This document shows, one piece after another, positions 24,601-38,200 of a stretch of DNA of 64,000 nucleotides (its first letter is position 1; the number at the start of each line of letters is the position of its first letter). The position numbers and the translations under genes are program-made. Below the pieces are notes generated by a model, which worked only from the letters and a program-made list of their open reading frames with translations, had not been told where the DNA came from and did not search any database. This DNA comes from Anagrus nilaparvatae (Eukaryota; Arthropoda; Insecta; Hymenoptera; Mymaridae): positions 186,001 through 250,000 of the forward strand of contig JAKSXM010000228.1 in assembly GCA_022575985.1 (NCBI GenBank), read 5' to 3'.

Positions 24601-26279
24601 TATTGCCCTAGGTATATGCTCAAAATTTCAAAAGAAAAAAATAAACCATTAATCCTTTTCAGCAAACCCAATATACTTAAAGCTGCTCTGGTTCTCTCAT
24701 AACAGGTGTTTTAAATAAAGACCGCAAAAGAAAAAGAAAAAATTTATCCAAATTAATAATAACCAAAAAAAAACTACAAATTACTAATAAGTATTACTCA
24801 TTACACCAGAGAAAAAAAATAATATTAAAAAAAAAACTAATATAACACTTTTTTAAGGACGTGCGCTCATATAATATAAATAAATGCGACATAACCTCTA
24901 TATAGAAAAAAAAGAGTTATAATGGTCACGTAATTTAGTTCATATAATCAAAACAATAAAAAAAATTTGAACAAAAAATAAGTACTTATTATATAAATAC
25001 ATTATTTGATAAACTTCTTATAAGACACCGGCCTAATTTTCAAGCCTGTAATTCAAATCGCACATCATCGCATGATTGCCGCATGCTCAAATAATCCTCG
25101 CACATAAAACCACCGCGCCGCATATTATAATATTGGGCTATAAGTATACACAATATTACGTTATTATAACTATCAATAGGTATTATTATTGTTATTATTA
25201 TTATATTTTGATATTATAAATAAAATATAATACCCCGTGTGTAATATGTACGAGATATTGATAAAGATTCTCAATTACCGCGAATATTACCCCGTTCTCG
25301 AAGTATATCAATCTATAAAGCAAAATCGGCTGTATTTAACTTGTCGATATTCTTCATCCTCTTCATCTTCTGATAATTTTGTGTATAACACACACATAAA
25401 AATCATTATTTTATAATAATAATAATAAAATTGACCTCTTTTTATCCTTTTTTGCTTTAAATTTCAATTGATCAGAAGCTATACATACAAACATAACCCC
25501 TACTTTCTAAATACGTTATAAAATATGCGCTTGATGCTCTCTTTTGAAAAATCCCCATATTTAAAAAAAGAGGGACTTTACATTAAACGCTCCGCCTCTA
25601 AGGAATGTGAAACACCTCAGGGTTCGTGTGTTCCCCCTTTTTATAATATTACCAACAAGATGAGAGTCCGCCTTCCTTGTTTCCTTTAATAAATACACTG
25701 TAGAATGAAAAATATACTAATAAATATTATACAACAAATCAAATAAAGTTTTTATTTTTATTTTTGTCTTTAAAAAACGTATATATGTTTTCTTCTATAC
25801 ATATATTCATGCAAAAATGTATAAAAGCTTCAAAATATACTTTATCTAGATAAAAAGGGGAATCTTTTTGTATATTGTATTGTTAACGAGCGACAAAAGT
25901 CGAGGATTGATTAAATTACACATAAATTTCTTTTTTAACTGATTTTCATACATACGAAATGTATTATGTGTAGAAAATAACACTGACTATTTATATATAA
26001 CAAATTATACACGTAACTAATAAGATTTTGCACGCGAGAATATTTTGTAATTTTATATAAATTGTATTTTAACACGTGTTTTGTGTATTTATATTTTTTG
26101 CACATAGATCAAATAAACTTTTTAATGCCTTTTGACTATGTATGTATAAATATTTATTAAATATTTGCGTTAAATTATTTATTGCATAATTTTTAATTAG
26201 TTTTTTTTTTTTAAGAGGGTCATTTTGAGTGCTGAGTTAGCTTTAGATTATCGCGAGAATAAATTTTCGCGTTAAATTA
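21681..26279. other. Long gene-free region
   Basis: No supported gene. It contains a 28-bp perfect palindrome at 22714-22741 (CATAGAGATATTGT mirrored), a (TTA)n-type run near 25180-25210, and slightly GC-richer patches at 22080-22160, 25020-25140 and 25560-25690. A minus-strand stretch near 25385-25315 reads an acidic peptide with E-D-E-E-D-E-E but is short and closed by stops. These patches might be regulatory or eroded transposons. Confidence 0.4.
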
Positions 26280-28130
26280 TTATTATCGTCTTTATTTACC
26301 AAAGCAAAATAGTTTAATACATTATTATACAATATATACATGAATATACAATATTTACAATTAAAATAATAGAAAATGAGATTTAATACAATATAACATA
26401 AAATTTAATACAATATAACACAAATAAATTTTCTCTGTAAGGATACTAATTAAAAATACAAAAAATAAATAAATAAATAAATAGATAGAATAAGAAATAA
26501 AACACAGATGATAAAAGATAAAAGTGATTTTTGGTCAAATCTGTACATAACTATGAATAATTTATAAGAATAATTACGAATAATTTATAAGTCTCTACTA
26601 TACAAATATTGTCTAATACCTTTTTTAAAACGTGTGAATGAATGTAAGTCACGTAGGCACGGTGGAATATTATTCCAAAAATGTGCATATTTTACTTGAA
26701 AAGAGTCTGTGCCCCAGTCAGTTTTTATTGAGGAAGGTATTTCCAAGTCTTTGCGAACACCACGTTGAGGTTTATCTGATTTATACGGTTCAAATAAAGA
26801 TAGAAGAAAAGGAGGTTCCTTCATACGTATTAGTCTGTACAGGGTTAGTGCTGCAAAATAGTCCGTTCTTGTTTTTATACTCATCCAGTTAAGTCGTCGC
26901 CTGAAAGATGTAATATGGTCTTGTCGTCTTAGGCCAAAAATGTAACGTACTCAGGAGTTTGACAGTCTTTATAGTTGGTCAGTTAGTTCGTTACTAGTAT
27001 CAGAGTACACTACGTTGCAGTAATCCAAATGCGGAACTACTAAAGTTTCTACCAGTCGTTTACGTAGGGCTTGAGATGTGCATGATTTAATAATTCTGAG
27101 CCCGTATAGTGCTCTGTTTACTTTCTTTGTTATATTTTTAACTTGTTGCTGCCAAGAAAGTGTCCTGTCAAGAATTACTCCCAGGCTTTTTACTTCATTG
27201 ACAAACTTAACGGAGTCACCATTGTGATTTACTGTAATATTCTCGATTGCCTGTGTCTTGCCAGGGTTCAGCTTCAGGCGATTTGATTCCGCCCACATCG
27301 CTATAGCCTTAGCTGATTCAGAAAGCCCAAGGATTCCCTGCTGTATTTGAGTGGTCGGAACTTGGACATAAATCTGGAGATCATCTGCATATAATAGTCT
27401 GAACGTATTTGCGTCCAGGAAATTCTGAATATCGTTCATGTATATGCAAAAGAGCAAAGGTCCAAGAACTGAACCTTGTGGTACACCGATATTAATATCA
27501 CGATATTCAGAGACTGATTTTCCCGAAGCTACGCACATGGATCGTCCACTGAGATATGACCAGAACCAACTCAGGGTTGACCTTGAAAAGCCTGCATCCC
27601 GGAGCTTTCTGAGCAGTATTGATGGTGATACATTGTCAAAGGCTTTCGAGAAATCAAATTGCAAGAGTATGGTGGCTAACTTCCTTTCATAACCCATTCG
27701 TATATCATCTGTAAGTTTAATTAGGGCTGATTGGGTATTATGATGTTTCCGAAAGCCAGTTTGAAATTTATCTAAAATATTTGATTTAGTAAGGTAGCCA
27801 ACCACCTGGTCATGAACTAGTTTCTCGAGAACCTTCGACAGAAAGCTAAGCAATGATACAGGTCGAAAGTCAGAAGGCGATGATGGGATCGAACATTTTT
27901 TAATGGGCAATATACGCGGTTTTTTCCACTCTGTTGGAAAAATTCCTTTTGTTATAGAAACATTAAATAACTTGGTAAGATGGTTAACTATGGAAGGTAA
28001 GGACTTAGCAATGATACTTTGAGGGATGCCATCATCACCTTTTGCCTGAGAGCTGAAGTGAGAGACAGCCAGTATTACATCATTATTGGTTATACGCATT
28101 TTAGAGGCTCAGATTAGCAAAGAAATTATT
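26280..28130 (-). mobile_element. 5'-truncated non-LTR retrotransposon (LINE)
   Basis: The element reads on the minus strand. Its reverse transcriptase frame starts mid-protein at about 28099. The 3' UTR runs to an AATAAA-type signal and a short GATAATAATAAT tail near 26280-26300. The 5' end breaks at about 28131, where a different repeat with CACTGAAAAAAAATCCGC begins. 5' truncation is usual for target-primed reverse transcription. The sequence looks Jockey/CR1-like rather than R2-like, though I cannot place the clade securely. Confidence 0.8.
26585..28099 (-). pseudogene. LINE reverse transcriptase with two in-frame stops
   Basis: From 28099 to 26967 the frame encodes a reverse transcriptase fingers/palm. 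Visible are K-P-x-x-I-L-P-I-K-K, the S-D-F-R-P-V-S-L-L-S block, F-D-F-S-K-A-F-D-N-V (first catalytic Asp), G-V-P-Q-G-S-V-L-G-P and L-Y-A-D-D-L (catalytic Asp pair). Then come a TAA and, seven codons later, a TGA in the same frame. After them the frame continues to 26585 with the typical C-terminal region. The endonuclease and ORF1 are absent. The copy is therefore dead by nonsense mutation as well as truncation, but otherwise well preserved. Confidence 0.85.
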
Positions 28131-28420
28131 AGTACACTGAAAAAAAATCCGCTTAGAATAATTCGCGATAATCTAGCAAATTCTTTTTATTTCGTCAAAC
28201 GATTGTAAATGACTTGAAACGTAGAGAAAATTTAAAAAAAATGTTTTTCCCGCTACTTGGGAAATTTTTTACTCGAAAAAGTCTGCGGTTTCAGTTTTGA
28301 ATCGTAAACTTCCGAGGACACCTCAACGAACTGACCCAACTCCAAGCGAAAAACCCGACATTCGACAGTCGGGTATCTGGCCCGACTTTCGGGTAACCGC
28401 ACACCCCTAATAATAATAAT
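28131..28420. repeat. Fragments of two MITE families
   Basis: The left end has CACTGAAAAAAAATCCGCTT, a terminus seen again near 41515-41560, 48965-49005 and 60795-60830. The right end (about 28345-28410) carries the complement of TTAGGGGTGTGCGGTTACCC, as at 7022-7256. It is probably one MITE next to or inside another. Confidence 0.5.
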
Positions 28421-31400
28421 CTTTAAACGGAAGAAATATATAATAGCCCTTGAATTTTTTTTTTTTTTAATATCAAATAACAATTATTTGGTAAAATACT
28501 CAAAACCCAATTTTATAAAATAACAGCTTATTTATAGACCACTAATAAGTTGGCATGTAAATTTAAGGTATATTCAAAATTTATTTGGAATTACCAGTTG
28601 ATCTGAATTTTTGATAATCCAGAATGGTATAGATTTTATTAGTCCGGATCACCGGGATTCCAGTGTATTTAAATCTTTGATAGGCACAATTTATTAAAGT
28701 AATAAGACGGTAATACTTATACGTCATGTATTGGATATTCACGTAATACTGGTGTTTGTCTCGGGAAATCTGCAGTGAGAATAAATTATAAATTTGCATT
28801 ATTAGAGCACTAATCAAGTTACTGCCAAAATTTTCACTATAATAAAGAAATATACAATCATTTTACATTTTGAGTATCTTTGTAGCTGACGGTCATAATT
28901 CGTGCCGGAAATGATTAAATTATAATAATAAATTTAGTTTAAAATTATAAAAAAACTAGTTAGTATTTTCAAAAAAAGAGTATTTAAGACGTCGAAGTTA
29001 ATGGAATTACTTACTTCAAAAAAATTCAAAATGTTCCAAAAATTTACCCCAATAAGCCAAATGTTTACTTTGGCTATAAATTACCATTACTATTGAGATA
29101 CCAGGAATACCTTTGAGTTGAACTGTAATTTTAGTAGGATTTCAAAAGCTTCAAATCTCTTAATATTTCAAAATATTTGTACTCATAATTTTTTAATAAT
29201 CTTAAGAAGTTATATTAAATTTAACGATTTTATCCCATCAAAAACTAGCCCATGAGTTCAGCTAAAATATAAGAGAGCAAGGTTCATTACCAAGAAATAA
29301 AATTTCTTTTGTTAGGAAGTCAGACATTATGTTTAAACTCTTAACAAAACGATGAACAAAATGTGTTGTACCAACCATCAAATAAACAGATGTTTTCAAA
29401 AGTATCATAAATTCCCTGTTTACATAAATAAGGCAAAGATTTGAATAAACACGCAAAAGTTTACAATGGTCAAGGAAGCGGATATGCATGGTGTAGAAAC
29501 AATAATATACTTCTTAGACGATTCATATATTTCTATACTATATTTTTGGAAATACCTACTTATATATATACCTTGTGCCTAAAAAGGGAACACACGCGTA
29601 CATTCACTTGTTTATAGTTTTTAAATTACCGTCAAATTGCAATTTTCGGTGAAAAATTTTTAATAAATTTTTATAAACTTGCAGTTTCGGAAAATTCTTT
29701 ATTCGACTTTTTTGCCAAAGTTGTTTCTGAGATATGGAGATAAAGTTTATAGAGATAGTGTTTAAATATGATTTTTTAAAGAAAATGTTAAACAGAGGCT
29801 ATAACTTTAAATTATACCACACCTTGTAAAAAAATTATTGCAAAGAAATGAGTAAAGAATTTTTGGTAGCTTGAAGCTTGTACAAAATCAAAACCTATGG
29901 AACCAGTTTTCATCAAAAACTGTAATTTTGGTGAACATTTCAAAGTTGGTCATTTTGGGCCAAAAATGGGAATTTGATTTATTAACTAAAGTGATGAGAG
30001 AATTGGTGATAAAAAATTGGGGGGTTAAGAGGGATGAAAGAAGACACTTGTACAAAAAAAATGAAACCATGTTTCTAAGTAGAAACATTTTTTAAATTTC
30101 AGCCTAAAAACTCTATCTTATTAACATGATATGAAGCACTGTTTTTCTAGGCCCTTTGGTGATAAAAAATTGGGGGGTTAAGAGGGATGAAAGAAGACAC
30201 TTGTACAAAAAAAATGAAACCATGTTTCTAAGTAGAAACATTTTTTAAATTTCAGCCTAAAAACTCTATCTTATTAACATGATATGAAGCACTGTTTTTC
30301 TAGGCCCAGGAGGCCTGTTGGAATAAATGAAGCATATCGGGGATGATTTTTCAAGGTAATAAACTCATGTATATTTATAGTTTATAATTTGGTGACCCAA
30401 AGATTCCGATCTCCGCTTGTTAGTATTCTTAAAACAATTAAAATTGTATAGCCCCTACTAAATGATAACCTGTAAGACAAGTAACTATAAAGGGGTTGCC
30501 ATCATCCCGGAGATTTCATTTTTTTTTTTTTTTGGAAAATTAGAGAATGATGAATTTGGAAAAAATTTCAAACTAAAAATACAATTCGCATTTAAATTTA
30601 AGTAAAATTTTATTTAAAAAAGATTGAACTTATTACAACTTATCAATTTTTTAAAAATTATATGTTCAATCAGTTTTACATTTTCTTATATTGAGTTTAC
30701 AATAAATCATATATATATATATATAAAATTTAAAATTTAGCAAAACTTAAATAATTGATATATTGATATTGGTATTGCAAAAAATTTAATTTACAATAAA
30801 TTTATAATTAATTATAAAAATTTAAATATATAATTTTTCTTATCATCTAATATAATATAAGCCAGTTGATAATATAATAAGTTTTATTTTTATAAATGAT
30901 CAGTAAATAATTAGTAGATCAAAATAATTTGATAGATACATAATTTTTCTTTAAGCAAGTAATTTTTTAACATGAAATTTGTGAAATTTTAATTTAAAAA
31001 TTTATTTTCTTTAATCAAATTTTTAAACATACTTTTATTAGTTTCAAAAATTTCATGCTAAAATTATTAATATTTTTAATCAGTCGTTTATTTCAATTGA
31101 ATTTATATTGTATTTTCACATTAATATTTATAACAAGAATATTTATTATTGTATATTATATATAGGCACTCTTAAAATATATCGAATAGTCGTATTATAT
31201 AATTTTCTTAAAAAAGTGCTTAATATTTCTTATATTATTAATTAATGTATAATAAAAAATAATATATTTTTAATATTTAGTGCATAAACAGCAAATATAA
31301 TAATAATAATAATAATTTTACAATTTTTTTTTTACTTTTTAATATTTTTCTTAAAAAATTAAACATACTTAAATAAATTCTTTTTTTTTTCATATAATAT

Positions 31401-32239
31401 TGTAATTTAAAAAAAAATGTTTACTCAAAAATTAAATATAAAAATCTGAACAAAAAATTTCAAAAACATATAAATAAATATAAATAATATTGCTTTATTG
31501 TCATGCGTTCACCTGATAATAATTTTTCTAAGCGTATCATGACATTCTATAATGTATATAAAAAATCAAAAATTATAAAACAATAATTAAAAAATAACAT
31601 ATTTTTATAAATAAAATGATTATATTATAAGATGATTTAAATATTTAGAAATGATTAATTGAACATGATTTATTATAAATAAATAATAAAAATATTTTAT
31701 ATGTAACATTTGTGCGCTTTCCATACAGTGCGTATAATTTAAACATTCACAGTTCACACAAAAAAAAAATCATTCGTATAATCGAACAAATTATATAGCA
31801 TAGCATTTTTATAATGCGAGTATTTAGAAAACAATAATATTAAATTTACTCTTTTACGTTACATATGTAATTTAACAATAATTTGGAAGATACATAATTG
31901 TGAAAAAATCTCATATTTTTTATATTAAATACTTTGTATATAAATAAATAGATTGTTATTTTAATAAAAAAGATTATTTATGTTATGATAAGTAAAAATA
32001 GACTAGATTATTATAACTGTTGTTTTATAAAATAATTAAATTTGTCATTGTATAAAATATTTAAATCACTATTATTTATATTGCACAAATAAAAAATATT
32101 TTTAATATAACAATATACATATATAATATATGTATATATGAGATTAAATGATTATAAAAATTTCTTACACCCGATGATTATATGATTTTATAAATCTTGA
32201 AATGGCTATGATGCATGTGGTCCGATAATGTATTATAAA
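28421..32239. other. Gene-free region downstream of the SMP-C2-C1 gene
   Basis: Very AT-rich with TA and AAT microsatellites (about 30710-30725, 31290-31310). A perfect tandem duplication lies at 30003-30305. Small open frames at 28581-28817, 29262-29489 and 29871-30095 show no family features and I do not call them. The right end should contain the 3' UTR of the large minus-strand gene, but I cannot place its poly-A site. Confidence 0.4.
30003..30305 (+). repeat. Perfect 153-bp tandem duplication
   Basis: Unit 1 is 30003-30155 and unit 2 starts at 30156. By eye they are identical up to the shared GTTTTTCTAGGCCC, where the flanks differ. The lack of differences in such AT-rich DNA means either a very recent duplication or an assembly artefact. 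Confidence 0.8.
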
Positions 32240-35200
32240 TTAACAGATTTTTACTGCTTGCTTTCTTTTATTCATTTCTGGATTTTGTATGAAGGTCCTG
32301 TTGATTAAAAGAAAAATATATATTAATGATGTTTTTTAATTATTTTTTTTCATTTTAGTATTAATTTTAAAAAAGTTCAGATTTTTATTGAAAGAAGAAT
32401 GGTAAAATTCATTTTAAAAAAAGCAATTAAATTATTTTTCATTTAGCAGAGTCAATTTTTAATATATTGTAGTAAAAATGTATAAATATTTTTCAAAAAT
32501 GCATAAAAATCTATTTTAAAGCAAGCAACATTCTAAATAGAGTGCAGTATAACTTTTTCACATAGAAGCTTTTTGGTACTTGCATTTCCAAAACAAAAAA
32601 ATTGTACATCAAGTGTAAAATATTTAAAATATTTTTAACATTGGATAACTTCAAATATTATTCTATACAACCATTTACAAAAATTGTAAAATAATATAAA
32701 AAATGAAAAAATTCATGCAGAACAAAAATAAATCATAAATAATAAGAATGCAACAATAAAAAAAATTAAATAATGCAAGCTTATTCCTTTATATATACCG
32801 CCTTACCTAAAATATACTACTCGCTCAGTACAGGAAGTAGCGACCTTTCAGGTCAAAAGAAAATTAAATTAACAAAATATTTTTGTATATTTACTTTTAA
32901 GTAATTTTGATCTTTTTTTTTTGTTTGTATATTAGCATTTAATTTATTCGATATAATATTCACAAAAATAAAAAGTACTAATATCGAACTATATACTTTT
33001 TTTGACTAAATTATTTGCTTTAATACATAATAAATGTACACTAAATACTAATACACATAAATATATATATATATAATAATTAAATTCATTAAAATAATAC
33101 TTACAATTCTATGCTTTGTATATTTGAGGATGTACACATTGTATCGACTTTAACATGACAATGTTTATGACATTTCATTTGACAATCCCTACATTCGTAT
33201 CCTTGTTTGCCTAATCTTCTCGCTAATGTTTTTTTACAAACCTCGCATACAGTACCCCTGTAATACAAATTTTTATTTATAAGACATTGAATGTTTTTCT
33301 TATTTTAAATTAATTACTTACCCAGACATATGTTTTGCTATAAATGTATGATCGTTGAATATATGAAGTTTTGTACCCTTTTTTTTCCATTTACTTTTCT
33401 GAGCTAATGATAGTGGAACTAAATAATGTCTATAAAAAAATAATTCAATTGATTATTATTTTAAAATAATTTATTATATTTTTACATACTTTCTAATTCC
33501 ATTTTCTAATGTTTCCAAAACTAATGTCGAAGCTTCATTTACATAGGTTCTAGTTGACGTACCACTAATTGCTGATGCTTCGCTAATGCTAGATCTTCTA
33601 GAATGTGCATCACGACCTAAAATTTTATTCGTTAAAAAATTTTTATTCAAAAAAAATATTTACTATAATTGTATTTACCTGATCCAGGATCACGTGCTCT
33701 ATCAGCTGAAATAGATCTTGAATGATCATCTTGATTTAATGCTCCATCAGATCCTCCAACTGATCGACTTCTTGTTTTTGATCGGCTTAATCTTTTTCTT
33801 ATCGTACCAAAAAAGTCTCTTCGTTTTCGTTTACTTCTTCCTCTTTCTACAAATATTGTTAATTATTTATCTTAAATAAATAATATTTAAAATAATTATA
33901 ATACCTTTAAAACTATCAGTTGAAGAAGTTGCAGTACTGTTGCTATTTTTAGACATTTGGTTCAAATCTTTATCTAAATGCTGAAAAATGAATAAATTTT
34001 TATTATTAAATTTCTATTAAAAATAATTGTGTTTTAAACAGATTTTATATCTTTTTCAAATTATTATCCTAAAAAATTACCTCTGAAATTTCTTGCCATC
34101 CACCAGTATCATTCATAGTGATCTGTATAGAATATTAGTTAAAATAAAATCCAACACACTTTTCTAATATATTAGTTAACTATACTAAGGTATAATAATT
34201 TTTACATTTTTTATTGGGATAATTAAATTACTACAGTTAATTCAATGGATAAAAAAAATCTAACTAATCTAAAATACAACCAAAATAATTCTAGCAAAAG
34301 TAATATAAATTAATTCAAAAAAGAGGAAATTTTTTTGTACTACTAAAGTATTTGTACTATACTAATACTAAATCACCATTAAAAATAACATACCTTAACA
34401 ACTTGACGTTCTGCTTTCTAAAAAATTAATTCAAAATTCCACGTTTTATTAGCGGTTTTTAATTCAATTTTTAACTCAAAAAACTTAAAAAGAAATGTAA
34501 AGAAAAGTCATTTCTTACCCTTTGTTGACTATGAACAATCAAAGTTCCTTTGTTTCCATTACTTTGTCCTGTTCTATAAGGTGAATCAACTGTACTTCCA
34601 TTCGCAAGATAATCTAAAATTTAAAGAATTTTTTTTATTAAATTCAATCAAAATTCATAAAAAATTTATTTGCTTTTTAATTATTTTTATAAGTAAAGCG
34701 AAAAATAAAATGAAAGAATAATAAAGAAAATATTAGATTATTAATTTTTCACAATCTTTTTTTTTTTTTTTTGTTAAAAAATATTAAAAACAACAACAAA
34801 AAGCATGCAAATATTTTTCTAAAAAACTAACAAAAAATTCTTTTTATTTCTAAACAACTAAAATGTACAAATAAAATTTTTAAAACAAATTTTCAATTTA
34901 CCCATTTTAGTTGTACAATAAAATTGTATTTTTTAAAATAAAGTTGATTTATTGCAATAATATTTTTAATTGTTGAAAGAACTAAAGAAAATATAGGCAC
35001 ACACTAAATTATCATATTTTTTTTTAACACTTGTTCTCTTAGACACGTGCCATACAACAATAAATAAATAAAATATAAACCTGAGGTAAATACTTATGTA
35101 AACAAAGAAAGTATGCTATATATATTTTTCAATATAATTTACAATTTCATTATCAAATAAATAAACATAAACATTATATTACATTTTTTAATTATTAAAT

Positions 35201-38200
35201 TCTTTGTCTTTTTTTTTTTTATTAAATTAAAAAAAAAAATTATTTCACTCACTCGTCAAACATGTATACAAAAATTTATAGTTTTTGCAGCTTCAGCGTA
35301 AAGAAAATTAAGCTTATTGCAAATTTTTTTTTATATAACAAGTAATTTTTTTTTTTATTTGCTTTTTGCTTGCTTGCTATGCTAGAAAGAGTATAGTAGA
35401 AGAAGATATCAGCAATGCAGAAATAAAAAATTAAAAACTAACAATAATTTTAGAATTTTTAGCATAAATAATAAATAAAACGCGCTAAATAAATAAATAT
35501 AAAAGATAAGGCATATTATAAATTAAAAAATTATTACTGAATCTATTTTTTATTGCTTTAAATGTTAAGTTTTTGATAATTACCAGCACCCGAATCAACT
35601 GTAGAGTCATATAAAATAAGTGTGCTGTTACCGTTGTTATAATTAATACTATTGTTGCTCAAAAGATTGTTCGTTGGATTATACGTACGTGTTGGTGATG
35701 ATGGTGATTTCAAATTTTCATGAACCCTGAATGGTTTACTACCAATTTGTGGTACTTCAGCACCCTCGATAAATAAAAACTGAAAATAAGTATAATAAAA
35801 TTAAAATTTATTCAAAAAATATTTTTTTTTTTGACAATATATACTAACTTCAACTGTGAGAGTGCCTGTTACTTTATCTTCTTCATTAGATCTTGATTGT
35901 AATGGAATAATTTGCCTTTGACTTGGATTTGCCAATAATTCTTCGACTCCAACAATACCGCTACCCAAAAACTTGTTATCATTTTTATTATTTCTATCGT
36001 ATATTTCTAAAAGTACTTCAGTTGTATTTTCAGTAACATCACTGCAAAATAAAAAAAATTAATTAACACCTATAAATTTAAAAATAATTTTTTAGTAATT
36101 TATGGCCAACTTACAAAAGAAAAGCTTCATCCCAAACAGGACTTTTGCATTCTTTCTTTACTGAAGTTTGATGTCTTTGTGGAGGTTCATCTAATTCAAC
36201 TACACAATATGGTTCTTTACAGTCTTCATGACCAGCTAATTCTGATGCTCTAACAACTTTGACTAATAATCGACGTTCACCAGGTGAATATTTTTGAATA
36301 CCACTACCTGCTGAGTGAATTAAGCCTGGGCGATTGGTTGAACTTGATCCACCCTATAATTTGAAAAAATTAAATTATTTTTTTAATTATTACATGTTAT
36401 AGATTCTTTTCAAATTATTTAAAATACGCTAAATTAATTTAAAATACGCTTTGGGATTATTGGTAGAATGAATAAGAAAATTAAAATTTATTTAATTTTA
36501 AAATTTTGATTAAAGCTATACCTAATCTTTTTTTATACTAGATAAAAATTATTTTCAAAATAAATTTTTTATTTTTTATTATTAAAATTTTTTATTAATT
36601 TTTTTTTTTTTTTATTAAAAATAGTTAAAAATAAAAATAAAAAAAAAATTAAAATTAAAAATAAAAATAAAAAATTTAGTAAAATATAATTAAATAAAAA
36701 GTAATTAAAAAAAAAAATATATAAAAAAAAAATTAAAAAAAAAAAAAAAAAAAAAAAATTTTGCCTCCAGAGAGAATTGAACTCTCGACCCCTGGTTTAC
36801 AAGACCAGTGCTCTGCCTCTGAGCTATAGAGGCTTCTTGACGTTGAGACTCTTAATAGCACTTTTAAACTCGGATTTTTTATCTCGCTCAGTATGTACCG
36901 TTTATAATAACTCCCCGGCGAGAAAGTTACATGTAACAGTTTTTTTATTTTTTTTAGATCAATCGTAGATTAAACTTACGATCAAAATGCGTGAAAACTT
37001 TCTCACACGAATCGTTAGAAAAAGAATAAAAAGGCGCCCTTTAAAATTTTTTAAATTTAATTTAAGTAAAATTTGAAAGATTTATTTCAAGTTATATTAA
37101 CTTAAATTGACAAAATTCCTTAAACCGACGGATTTTTTTTTTAAATTCAAACGGAAGTAAACTTTCTGGCCTCTAACAAGAAAAAATATATTTCACTCGC
37201 TTCAAATCCGCACTGAATGGCAAAATGAAATCAGGAAAATTATTAGAAAAAAAGTACATATTGGTATATTTATTTTACCCTTGTGTTTTTTACAGAACAT
37301 TACGACCCATGGCCAGAAAATTAAAGGATAACTTAAATCGCATGTAAGTCATCTTCCGAAGTGAAGCCGAGAATAGTATAAACTGCGATTCAAGGCAGGC
37401 TTTTTTCATAAACAAGAATCGTATAAGATTTTTCTGCGAAAGTGGCGAGAAATCGGTAAATCGCGATTTTCTTGGCCACGCAGCGGTCAGAAAATCGTTT
37501 TTTCGTCGCCACTGTCGAAAAATATTTTGTATCATTAAATTTTAAACAAAAAGAGGATTTTACCGTTTGGCGTATAAGCGGATTTATTTTAAAATTTTAC
37601 CGAAATTTTACTAAATTTTAAGTTTTTAAAATAATTTACATAAATTTAAATCGTTAATCTGATTAAAATTATTGAAATTTTTTTTTTTTAAAGCACGAAT
37701 TTTTTTAAGTATAATCGTTAATTTTCGTATACACAATTTTCATGAAAATTTTCAAAAATTATTATTTTTTTAATTTAAGTAAAAATTAATTTTTTTAAAC
37801 AATTATTTTTGCAGTAAATATTTTAATTATTGTATATTTTAAGTAAAAAACGATTAAAAAAAAATTAAAAAAAAAAAAAAAAAAATTTGCCTCCAGAGAG
37901 AATTGAACTCTCGACCCCTGGTTTACAAGACCAGTGCTCTGCCTCTGAGCTATAGAGGCTTGTTGTATTTCGGAGCCTTTAATAGTGCTTTTAAAATTTA
38001 ATTTTAAATTGAACATTAATTTATTCATGTACAAAGTAATTAATGCGATTAATTTTTTTTTTAAATCATTAAATTTATTTTCATTTTCATTTTTTTTTAA
38101 TTTGAAGCCAAAAAAATTTTTAAATAAAAGTATGAGTCGTTCTTATCTCAAATTATATTTTTAAAAATCGATTAAAAATAATAAATTTAAAAACGTGAAA

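Noticed and set aside
25315..25385. Acidic E/D-rich minus-strand peptide in a GC-richer patch
   Set aside because: Too short, closed by stops, with no convincing splice partners.
26585..28099. Possible retroviral or endogenous viral polymerase
   Set aside because: Motif order, lack of protease/integrase/LTR and a 5' truncation point to a LINE instead.
28253..28483. 76-codon minus frame
   Set aside because: Covers a MITE terminus of the GGGGTGTGCGG family.
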